Assembly (NCBI GenBank): GCA_030248215.1
Contig: JASANG010001695.1
Span: forward strand, 1-64,000
From: Enoplolaimus lenunculus
Taxonomy: Eukaryota; Nematoda; Enoplea; Enoplida; Thoracostomopsidae
Reading direction: 5' to 3'
DNA: 64,000 nucleotides
The notes under the pieces are model-generated. The model saw only the letters and a list, made by a program, of their open reading frames with translations. It searched no databases and was not told the DNA's origin. Below are positions 1 through 9,337 of this stretch, piece after piece (position 1 is the first letter of the stretch; each line of letters starts with the position of its first letter). The position numbers and the translations under genes are program-made.

Positions 1-1279
1 TACGCGCCCACCTTTACCCATTTCGGGTTATAGCCAACGATACTATATCCTCCGCCATGTTAAGATTGAGATGACTGTTAAATGTGCCCCCGTTCGTCGC
101 AAATGAGCATTATACCATTTGTACAGGGTTATCGTACTAAATTTTTAGGAAGATTCCCCTCACACTGTTTTGTGTCGGCAAATGTTAACACCCTGGCCCT
201 GCGTAATCAAACCTAATGTGACGATTATGTGGAAGTAACCCCCTGAGTAAAGTTACTCTACTAAGTGTTGGTCAGACCCTCCCGTGCTGTACGAAGATGC
301 CTGCGCCCCATGTAAATAAGCCCCAATCCACAGTTACGTAGAAATTTTGGAACGAAGCACGATTTAATTGTACCATAGCAACTCCTAATTGTACCATAAC
401 AAATTGTACATATTGAAGAACAACATTGGTCCTTTCCCAGCATTTTCGGCATGTCAGCGCCCTCCTAAAAATAGAAAATACAAAAAAAAGATAATAAAAT
501 CCAATAAAAAACAGACAAAATGGAAAATTGCGCTGGTTATGGTTGTTTGCAACCGTTCCCGTTTTCAAATTCCCCGTTCACCGGAGGTGGAAATGGACCA
601 TAAATGCCAACTGTACCATATTGATTGTAAATAAAATTGGGCCCCACGTTAGATTTTGCCTGCCATCTATTTGAGACGCGTGACCGCCTATATTTTGAAA
701 CAAAAAACAAAATAAAAATATATAGAAAATTCATAAAAAACAAAGAAAAATAAAAATTATACCTGTAAATTAATAATTAATTTCGGACGCCACCTTTCAC
801 AGCCCTAAAAGTACACCGCACCCGCACTATAGCCCTGTTGGCCACCGATTTTTGGCCTTCCTAATAAGCATAGCGCACGATTACCGGGATTGAGACACAA
901 ACCGTGCTAACACCTTGTAGCGAACACCGCAACCAAGGAGTTTTGGACATTAAAGCTCCTGTAACGACCACTTTAAGGCACCGCACCAATTTCCTCCAGT
1001 CAGTCTTAAGGCCCCTAACCGAACGATTGCCGATCTGTAGCCGGTAATAAACCGACTAATTTCAAACTCCGAACTTACTAAAGTAAAATAGAATTGCGAG
1101 TAAAACTCCCAGCGCCCTCCACGTAATTGGATTTCGATTCAATTTAGGGTTCTGCTGAAGTGTCAGGAACCAAGCGACCCATGATGATTGAACAACCCTC
1201 TTCGTCACCCTCAACTATAGAGATTGCCCCTCCGCCCTTCTTCTGGTCGGAGTATTGATAAATCTCTAAAAATGCCTTA

Positions 1280-1555
1280 CAGTTCCCTGTTGCACTGTAT
1301 CCGTGTTAACATGTGTACAGTGTTATTTTAGGTATAACACTTGTGAGACAAATAATTAAGAGGACATTTAAGAAAGTCTGAGGGATTAAACTGTCGGTTC
1401 CGGCTTCGGTGAATGTATATAAAGATTGTACAGAACCGACTTTTGGGCTTTTGCCTTGCACTTTTGTGCTCAGAAGACCCTTTGCAAGCTGGATCATTAA
1501 AACCGCTTTTGAAAAGCGGCTCTCGCAGCCGCAGAATGCACTAATTAAGCCTACC
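1280..1555. repeat. Diverged direct repeat, copy 1
   Basis: Alignable by eye to 2180-2455. Shared blocks include TTACAGTT, GTACAGAACCGA, a CAGCTC/CAAGCTGGA-type block, GGCTCTCG and GTCGCAG/CCGCAG. The two copies lie about 900 bp apart in the same orientation and are clearly diverged, so the duplication is old. They could be two remnants of a terminal repeat of an old element, but no coding evidence supports that. Confidence 0.5.
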
Positions 1556-2179
1556 TCTCCTAATAATGAAAACTAATTCGGTAACGAAAAGATAGAAAAT
1601 TAACTAAGCAGGGTTTCTAAGCTCGAATATAACCGTGAAACCGCTCAGCAGTCGCCAGAGAACGGGATATCACCCAAGGTAGAAGGAGCCGTACTACTCG
1701 ATCACATAGATACCTAGCTCCCCTAGAGTCACCCCGCTCTATCACTAAAGGACATAGAGTGACCAGACTCAGAACCATCCAGTTAGTGGTATTCTTGGGA
1801 CAGAACCCTCTCCCTAAATCATCCACAGGGAACTGAGAGTACAAGCATGGGTGACAATCGGAACCATAACAAGACGCAGGCAGTAGAGTTACCGGACACT
1901 TAGTTCTACTAAATTTTGTTGATATGTATATAAACTCTTGAGTAAAACGGTGTATGTTAGGTATATAGACGTAACTCATAAGCAACGGGCAACGAATACT
2001 CCAGTTCAATTCCAAAATCAGTTGACCATGTACCACCTGCTAACCTATTATACAAAATTAGTCCAGCTAAGAATGATCGTATAACTCACTAATGTCCCCT
2101 CCCTTAGATTTTAGCTGTTAATCTCTTGCACTCTTTATCGGTTCGCGAATTTCTAATAAGCAATTTCAATCTGTTACTC

Positions 2180-2455
2180 TTACAGTTAACAGGCAGTGCA
2201 CTCAACGTGCAGTTAACAACAACACTTGCGAAGAAATAATTTCAAGATGCACTTAAGAAAGGGTGCTGACCAAATTTTGTCAATCCAGCTCGCAACGGTT
2301 GTACAGAACCGATTGTGAATAAACCAGCTCGGGTTTTTCCCATGCACCCCTTTTGGTGCAAAGGAGCCCTTTGAAGAGCTGGACCAATAAACGTTTTTTG
2401 AACGCGGCTCTCGTAGTCGCAGTATGGTAGGCATGAGAGGTCCTTTTTCTTAAAT
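2180..2455. repeat. Diverged direct repeat, copy 2
   Basis: Partner of 1280-1555. This copy carries CCAATAAACG just before the shared GCGGCTCTCG block, so it contains an AATAAA hexamer in the plus orientation. Together with the orphan frame 1.1 kb downstream this would suit a terminal repeat plus leader, but I see no primer-binding site, polypurine tract or target duplication. Confidence 0.5.
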
Positions 2456-3244
2456 TCAATAACCCCACACGAAAAAAGAAACCCTAACTGAATAGTAAAA
2501 GCCCTGTAGTGAGAAAGAGAAACATCGAGAATACCAGTGCAAGCGCCGAAACTAGGCAGAAAAGACTGCTATGACGGTCTCCAGGCAGGGCGCAGGAACC
2601 CGAGTTGTGGAAAATCTTAAGCCAGAATATCACACTAAGGGACAGAGCATTAGGACTTAATAGGAACCGAACGTATAATTGGTAGATTTACGATTTAGGA
2701 TGTAAAATCGTCTTGAAATCCCTCGGAAACTGTGCAAGCGGAGAAATCTCATGCTAGTTGGATGTCATAAGGAGATATCATTTGAATTCTAGATCCCATC
2801 TCTACTCAAGAGATTGCGGCCCAACTTAAGAACATTTACCTGCTAAGCTGACTGTTGTAGGTCACTTGCAAATCACATTGTCCCCTCCGTTCCCCGTCCC
2901 CATGCCTATCCCCTGGCACTTCGGCAGAACTAGGGTGCCCTGAGCTAAGTGTGCTAGCACCCTTATAAAGATACAGTCTGCTGCGTAAAATTATATTCGC
3001 CACATCAGATCCTGACAAGGCTTCAGAGAGCCACCAAAATTCGAACATGTAACCGGCCTACTCATTAAGGCGTCATAAAACTCCAAACCTCTCAAATTAA
3101 AGTAACCGGCTCCGGGCAGTATCGCCCGCCGCCGCGTTAATGGCCGGATATTTTCTTAGCTGCTTCATAACCCCGTGGTGAATTTATGTTTTCGGAATGT
3201 CATAACTAACCTCGCCTTGAAAAATAAATTATAGCAAAAGCTCA

Positions 3245-3580
3245 TAGCAACAACAACAACAACAACAAGTAGCAGCGACAACAACAACGACCAGCGGCAA
3301 CAGCAGCAACAACGTCAACAATAGCAGTAGCAGCAGCACCACAACTGCCGCTACTACAACAACAACATCAAGGACAACAACAGCAGAGGCGACTCAACAA
3401 CAACAACAATCGCAACAGCAGCAACGCCTGCAACAAAAAAAAGCAACAACAGCAACAACAACTCCAACAGCAACAACCACACAATCACAACAACCGCAAC
3501 TACAACCCCAGACCAGCTGCAACCACCACAACAACAACAACCACCACCACCAACAACAACAACAAACACAACAACAGGGT
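3245..3580 (+). repeat. CAA/CAG/ACC-rich tract before the orphan ORF
   Basis: About 335 bp of imperfect trinucleotide sequence (CAA, CAG, AAC, ACC). In the frame of the downstream ORF it stays open from just after a TAG at 3270 up to the ATG at 3582, and would read as Gln-, Asn- and Thr-rich sequence. No ATG precedes 3582 in that frame, so it is either leader sequence or an N-terminal extension that would need a start from an upstream exon. Confidence 0.8.
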
Positions 3581-3581
3581 C

Positions 3582-5186
3582 ATGGCTGATTTCCGAGGCT
3601 ACAACAACCCTGAGAACGGCGGTGAGGACGGCTTCAGTGAAGAAAGCCAATCCGGACGCCGTGCCGAGGTTTTCGGCGATGACCCTGTCCCAGAATACTC
3701 CCTGAACCCCCACTACGGTCCCCCAGCCCCCCGCGACACCACACGCCCTGCCCTCCGACTGTCCGCCCTCCCCGGCACCGCGCAGGTCCTCAGCCTGCTA
3801 TTTGTTGGCTTGGCGTTCCAAACGCCACTTGACGCGGCCTGGTGCGTCATCCAGGTCCTCGGCGCGGCGTGGCATTACATTCGCCACGACCCGACTGCAA
3901 CCGCCAGCTGGATGATGGCGACCGCGTCGGATTGCCGGGACTATGTCTGTATAGGCATCCCGCCTCCCGGCGATACGCTCCATCGTCTTGGACGTGAGAC
4001 GATGTTAGAGCCGCTTGTGTACGCTCTGACGTATCACAGGTTCGCCGCTCCGGGGATGCGGGAACATCTCCGCGGGATCTCAGAGTATCAGGTCCTTTAC
4101 TGCGACCCCTGGGTTCCCGTACTCGGCACTGGCGAGGACGTAGACGGGGTCCAGAACACTCTGGAACTCGTTACCCAGTACAACAACATCGCCGGCCGCG
4201 CCATTGAGGACCTCGCGCGGCACTATGATCATGGCAGCCAGTACTATCGGCGCCACATCATAGTCGGCGACGAGTCAGCCTACCCGCTGTGGGCTGAGTA
4301 CTACGGCGACCCGGATGTCGCTGTAATCGCGTTCCCCGGCGCCGACATACCGACCCTGTGCCGGATCGCGCGTCTGGTAGCCACCCCTCTGGTATTCCGC
4401 ATCACGATCTGCGGTGGCTACCACTCCGTCTTCGCGTGGACAGGGCGCACCTCCAACCCGCGGGACGACGGCGCATACTACCACGAGCAGTCGGGGTCAG
4501 TCAACAGTCGGTACTTCGAAGAACTCATCACCGACCAACTGAACCCTGGCACCGTGGCGTACTCAGTGTATGCGCACGTCTCGGAGCTCGCCTCCGAACT
4601 TCAAGACAGCCCGCGGGTCACCCTCCTGCCCCCGATGCCCCTCAGCGAGCTGTCCTGCACCGCCCGCGCCGTGCTCGAGGGTTACCTGGCAATGGTGGAG
4701 TTCTACTCACATGGAGCTCCCTACTTCTACCATTGCAGCCTGGATTACCTTTTCGACGGCGTCCCCGACAGCGAGCTCGCTGAGCGCTATCTGCACACTG
4801 GGGGACCGCTACCACTACCGCAGCTGGTCAAGAAGATGCGGCCGACACTCGACCTGCCCTTCAGGCGAGACCTGTGCGTGCGGCAGCTCCCCTTGGCCTC
4901 CCCGTTGCCCAACCATCCCGCCCTTCCCAGCAACATTCCCTTGGCCCCCGGACAGCTCACACAGTTCGAGCGGGTGGAAGAACAGTTGCGGCGAATGGCG
5001 GAAGAAGCTGGGCCGCCGCGCGAAGGTGATCGAGAGGACCCGGTGGAAATTCCACCTGAAGATCCGGTAGTCATCACCCCCGTGCAGAGAGCAAGATGGA
5101 GGCGCGAGTTGGGGTTACGCCGATTAAGGGCGTGGAACGCTGAACTTATGGCGATGTACAATCGTTTTGGCTCCCGGGAAACTTAA
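3582..5186 (+). CDS. Orphan GC-rich 534-aa protein of unknown function
   Basis: This is the longest single open frame in the window and is markedly GC-rich, with a strong third-position G/C bias unlike the AT-rich surroundings and unlike the two host genes. I do not recognise the protein. It has an acidic, Gly-rich N-terminus (1-45), a Pro/Arg stretch (48-60), one long hydrophobic segment (about 61-100, containing AQVLSLLFVGLAF and AAWCVIQVLGAAW), a mixed core rich in Tyr and Asp (140-400), and a Pro-rich then charged, probably helical C-terminus (440-534, RVEEQLRRMAEEAG and RARWRRELGLRRLRAW). There are nine or so scattered Cys and no zinc knuckle, protease or polymerase motif. The start is the first Met in the frame. 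The composition suggests foreign or element origin; a capsid-type protein of a mobile element is possible but unproven. Confidence 0.6.
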   Translation: MADFRGYNNPENGGEDGFSEESQSGRRAEVFGDDPVPEYSLNPHYGPPAPRDTTRPALRLSALPGTAQVLSLLFVGLAFQTPLDAAWCVIQVLGAAWHYIRHDPTATASWMMATASDCRDYVCIGIPPPGDTLHRLGRETMLEPLVYALTYHRFAAPGMREHLRGISEYQVLYCDPWVPVLGTGEDVDGVQNTLELVTQYNNIAGRAIEDLARHYDHGSQYYRRHIIVGDESAYPLWAEYYGDPDVAVIAFPGADIPTLCRIARLVATPLVFRITICGGYHSVFAWTGRTSNPRDDGAYYHEQSGSVNSRYFEELITDQLNPGTVAYSVYAHVSELASELQDSPRVTLLPPMPLSELSCTARAVLEGYLAMVEFYSHGAPYFYHCSLDYLFDGVPDSELAERYLHTGGPLPLPQLVKKMRPTLDLPFRRDLCVRQLPLASPLPNHPALPSNIPLAPGQLTQFERVEEQLRRMAEEAGPPREGDREDPVEIPPEDPVVITPVQRARWRRELGLRRLRAWNAELMAMYNRFGSRET

Positions 5187-6212
5187 TTGTTTCCTGCCTC
5201 ACGGCAACTGGAGGTATCTATGGGCCGAGATACCCCGGTCGGGAAGCCACACGATTCGCTTAACGCGCTGACACTGTAGGACCACCCACAAACTTTCGGA
5301 CCCAGATAACTAGGTTATACACAGCAAACCTTGCGCTTAGCACGCCGTAAATTGTTTCAACGCTGCATCTCCCTTTCCCTTAGAGCTAGGCTCGAGTCTA
5401 GCAACAGTGTCAGTGCCTTGGACTTGGCTCACGCAACACAGGCGCAGGGACGTACCGTTCAGGAGATAAGGGTTGACGCAAACTGCCAAATCTAAAAATC
5501 TGAGAGAAGGAGAGGGACACTGCTTAGGGGATGCTTTTACGAGCTGCATACGCATAGCAAACAAACTAAAGCCCAGAGACGTTCCTAATGTGTCTGAAGC
5601 CCAAACCTGAACGGAACACGGCCCTGTAACCCAGCTTAAAATTGTATCAAATGTGACATTTTACAGACTGCGATAGGACGCTTTCGGAAGCTGGGTGCAG
5701 CCTGTGTTTGCGCAATATTTATTTTACCGGATGCGACGTTTAGCACAATGGGGCAGATTTATAGTCGGCCGGGCCATAGAAAACTTGCTGCCTTTTGAAC
5801 TAGGTAAATCCATAACATCTTCATACTAAGAAACAACCGCCCATTGCCACCGCCGGATTATTGGCACCTATAATGAAGCTCCATGTGCATGTATATTTTT
5901 TGTTGTTGTTGCTGCTCAATTCCGTTTGCTCAGCCCGCACGGGTACTTACACACGTACGTGAATGTATCGGGTAGCTCCGCGGAGTTTTCGCTACACATA
6001 CTAACTTCGGCGTTTTTGTTTTGTGATTGAACGGGTACTTGTAGGGCCGCACAACAATTTAGCAGGCCAGTAGTTTACGTAACGGCACACCAGCCATAAA
6101 TCTACTAGGTATAAGGGCTAACACGAAAAATCCAAATTAAAATTCTATGAGGTGTCAGGGACACCATTTCTTTAATGATGCGTACTCAGGATCCACATTA
6201 GGGAACTCTAGA

Positions 6213-6290
6213 ATTCATTATTGTTATTATTGTCATTATTATTATTATTACTGTTATTATTGTTGTTATTATTAGTATTTTCAATTGTCA
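6213..6290. repeat. ATT/GTT microsatellite
   Basis: Imperfect run of ATT and GTT triplets with a few interruptions. Confidence 0.85.
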
Positions 6291-6747
6291 TTAGCTTTGT
6301 TGTTTTGATAATGATATTCGCAGGTATATTTTGTTGTTTTATTACCACCTGATGTCGACAGCCAGGCACACCCGCTTGCCAATTCCTGTGGTTGCATCCC
6401 TTATAATTTTACACGGATATCATAAATCACACGGGCCTCCTTTCCAGCTTAAGCTAAGCCTTTCTGTCCTCATTAATCCGACTGGGAACAGTATGACCGG
6501 ATACACAACTCTAGAAATACTTTTCTAAAATTATCTACTTAGTGCAAGAGGGACACTAATTCTCTATAAGAATCATACGTATACACTTACGGGTCATGTA
6601 GCTGATTGTTACTGTAAATGCTTCACCTAAATTCTTTTTTGGGCTTTGGTGTTCACGATGTCCTGCATTATTAATTTGTATATATACATGTGTTTACCCG
6701 ATGCTGATCAAATTACTGAGACCCTAGCTTGATTTTTGAACTCCCCA

Positions 6748-6940
6748 ATGACTAGATGTGGTTAGAAAAAGGACTAGGTAATTGACTAAAATTGCACCAG
6801 TAGATTGACTAGATTTAGCTGAAAGTCGCACTGAACTCTGTTTTCACTCTGACTAGAATACCCCACAACAGTGCTGACTAGATCTGAGACTAGACATATC
6901 ACTTTAGTCTGACTGGATATCACCGGACTAATGATTGAGA
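6748..6940 (+). repeat. Cluster of GACTAGA-like motifs
   Basis: Nine close variants of (T/G)GACTAGA or GACTGGA, GACTAAA, GACTAAT occur within about 190 bp, at irregular spacings of roughly 10-45 bp and all in the same orientation. It is not a clean tandem repeat. It may be a decayed short-unit satellite or a cluster of binding sites. Confidence 0.5.
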
Positions 6941-8836
6941 ATTTAACAAAAGTACCAGCCGCGTATTGTCCGTTCTCTCAACGCTTCCTCCTTTTGGAAT
7001 TAAAATTTCAAGTCTTTCAGTTGAAATTCATAACTAAAAACCTGTGTTTGACGGATGCAGTCAAAACGGGGGTGTGATCCTAATAAGGGAAAGTGCACCG
7101 TCCTGGACACCCGCTTGTTTGCCTATTCTGGGGATTAGGGAGAATTCCAAACTAAGGGCGGATCGTTCTAGTTAAGGGAATTTTTAGACTGGCCCACTCA
7201 CTCCCTCAATTTGGTATCCGGCATACACACGTGAATGCCCATACATACATAACGTAATGTGCATCAGATAAGGTTTGCACTTATAGTACATTTTCAGTGT
7301 GGAAAACCACTGAGTTACCGGTAGTCGAAGGTAAAGGGGGCGCGGGAACCCAGGGCTACTGCAAAATGATCTTACCCACCCTCGTCTACATTCCGGTCTC
7401 GTCACGCCAGTTGGAAGTGTCACGGTCTCTAAATTGTTCCTGCAAAATCAAGATTTTGGTATCCGGGCCCTCGTGGACGTTCCTGACAGCACAATCGGTC
7501 ACTATAATTCACAGAAAACTGTAGCCCACACTGAAGTTGTGTGTAAACGGCTAAAGCATAGGAAAGGGTGGAAAGAGAGAAAGAGCATCGACTAGGGTTA
7601 GGAAAACGGGAGAAGGCTCGGCGTACGGAGCTAGGAAATCCTCTCATATGAAAGCCGTCCTAAATATTTTGACCGGGCCCGCGTTGATTGTAGTGGAATC
7701 TGTACCCCTATCACAGAGATTTAGGGCATTTACCTGCGCAGTATACCCTTTTCATCTTGTAAGCCAACAAAATTTTTAAGATGACTAGAATCTGTATTGC
7801 ACTCGCTGAGATTAGTGAATTTTGCGAAGTGTGCAGAGCGTCGATTTCAAAATTCTCTCCTGGTTGGCAGCTGTTTGCGCCGAGGGGTTTTGAAACTGGG
7901 GGGGGGGGGTGACGGCATGAATAAAAGTGTAGTGACATCTTTTAAAAAGGGGTTTGCCTGGAAGAGAAGGAACCAGAATTTTAGTTAGGACCCTTAGGAC
8001 GCCGGAATGTTGTTCAGGGGCACGCAAGAGTTCTCCTTGAGCGATTTGGCATGAGCCAAGGTACAAGGCTGAACAAAAGTGAGAAGTCAGATTCCACGCC
8101 ATGGGTAGGATCCTCATGCATTCCTAAATCGCGCTTCGCAGGGGGATGCCTTATTGATAGTCACCCCCACCCCTTTACAGTGTTGTAGCTGACTGTTAGC
8201 CACCGAGCAATTGCTCCAAAAACCCTGAAGCTTCGCGATAACTATGAGTTTGCGGCGGTTTTCAAAGGTAATTCGATCGGAAGGAAAAGTAAATAACCGC
8301 CGACCAAGATAATAGCAGCAGTTTCTGCGCTGAACGGTGGAGAGGAATCGCACCCCGCAAGGAAAGGAGACTGTCTATAGCGACAGTTAAAGATTTTGAA
8401 ATTTTTCAAATTGTATGTTAAGCAACGCCTCGTCTCAGCCTAGGAGAATAATTGTTTATGATTGGGGGATAGCTGTGTTTTTGGTTTCAGGATCGACCTA
8501 TTAGACGCAATATTATGCAACTGTTGTGTGGTCAATTAAAAAGTTGTAATATAACGTTAGAAAAATATATATTCATCATTAAATTTTAAGCTTTCTAATA
8601 GTATTCTACAAAGTTGTAATTGACCGTACATCAGTTGTATAACAACGTCTAAAACAGTTAGCTAGGTTATCGGTGGACCATGACCCCCATCTAACAATTA
8701 CTAAAAAACGCTGGCGAATTGCAACAGTGGACGAGCAATTTTTTACCAAAAGAAGTGACGAATGGGATTCAAAGGTTTGTCGAATGGCATCGCGTAGTGT
8801 GGGCGTAAGGACCCTGCTCGAGGTCTGAAGATTTAC

Positions 8837-8842
8837 TTTATT
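8837..8842 (-). terminator. Poly(A) signal AATAAA of the CLIP gene
   Basis: Minus-strand AATAAA about 260 bp past the TAG at 9101-9103, the only canonical hexamer I noticed in that stretch. It fits a short 3' UTR for the CLIP-170 type gene. Confidence 0.5.
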
Positions 8843-9100
8843 ATGTGAGTTGAACGGTGGGCGTAGTTTTTAATTTGTTACTTTGCTATTACAACTGTTA
8901 GTCGTCAAGAAAACTCTCCCTAGAGACAGTCACTTACGACTGTCCCTAGCAGGGGTTATAACTACTTCTATACTCACAACTAACGTTAGTCTAATATATT
9001 AAATTTTCGCCCGCACAATAACAATTACAAAACTCTCTGTATCAAAAAAACTAAACATAAACAAAAACTACTCCAAAAATTCTATAAATCCCTCTCATTC

Positions 9101-9337
9101 CTATTTTTCCACAAGAAAATTTTTTACCGTTTCACCCAGCGTTTTTCGCAGCCGCTCAATTTCATTTCCATGCATTGTTTTCAAATTTTCCAATTCCGCC
9201 GCTTTTGTTGTCAAATCGTTGCTATGACTTGACATGGTGCCCAGTTGAACTTTAAGCGATCCAATTTCTTCATCTTTCGCCGATATTTCGCTGTTAGCTT
9301 TAGTTAATTTCTGTTCGAAACGCTCGACTTCCTTTGT
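9101..9337 (-). CDS. clip-1: CLIP exon 17 (terminal)
   Basis: 78 codons of coiled coil (TKEVERFEQKLTKANSEISA...) ending GETVKNFLVEK and TAG at 9101. Acceptor TTTTAG. A GTAAAA at 9127 could serve as a donor instead of coding Val-Lys. The in-frame stop, the total length divisible by three and the AATAAA at 8837 favour a terminal exon. Confidence 0.78.
   Translation of the reverse strand, partial: TKEVERFEQKLTKANSEISAKDEEIGSLKVQLGTMSSHSNDLTTKAAELENLKTMHGNEIERLRKTLGETVKNFLVEK

Larger units (their letters stand above)
1..3240. other. Region without a recognisable gene
   Basis: Short open frames occur on both strands but none is long, domain-bearing or flanked by convincing splice sites, so I call no gene. 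Composition is mixed and not simple repeat. The only internal structure I see is the diverged direct repeat at about 1280 and 2180. The left boundary is the window edge, so this may be part of a larger element or of the flank of an unseen gene. Confidence 0.5.
5187..8830. other. Region without a recognisable gene
   Basis: No frame here is long or recognisable, and I see no paired splice sites around conserved sequence. It holds an ATT-type microsatellite (6213-6290), a cluster of GACTAGA-like motifs (6748-6940) and a short poly-G run at about 7897-7909. Composition changes towards AT-rich after about 8.4 kb, where the 3' flank of the minus-strand CLIP gene begins. Confidence 0.5.

Noticed and set aside
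3354-3713. Valine-rich minus-strand frame
   Set aside because: It is the complement of the CAA/CAG tract and the start of the orphan ORF.
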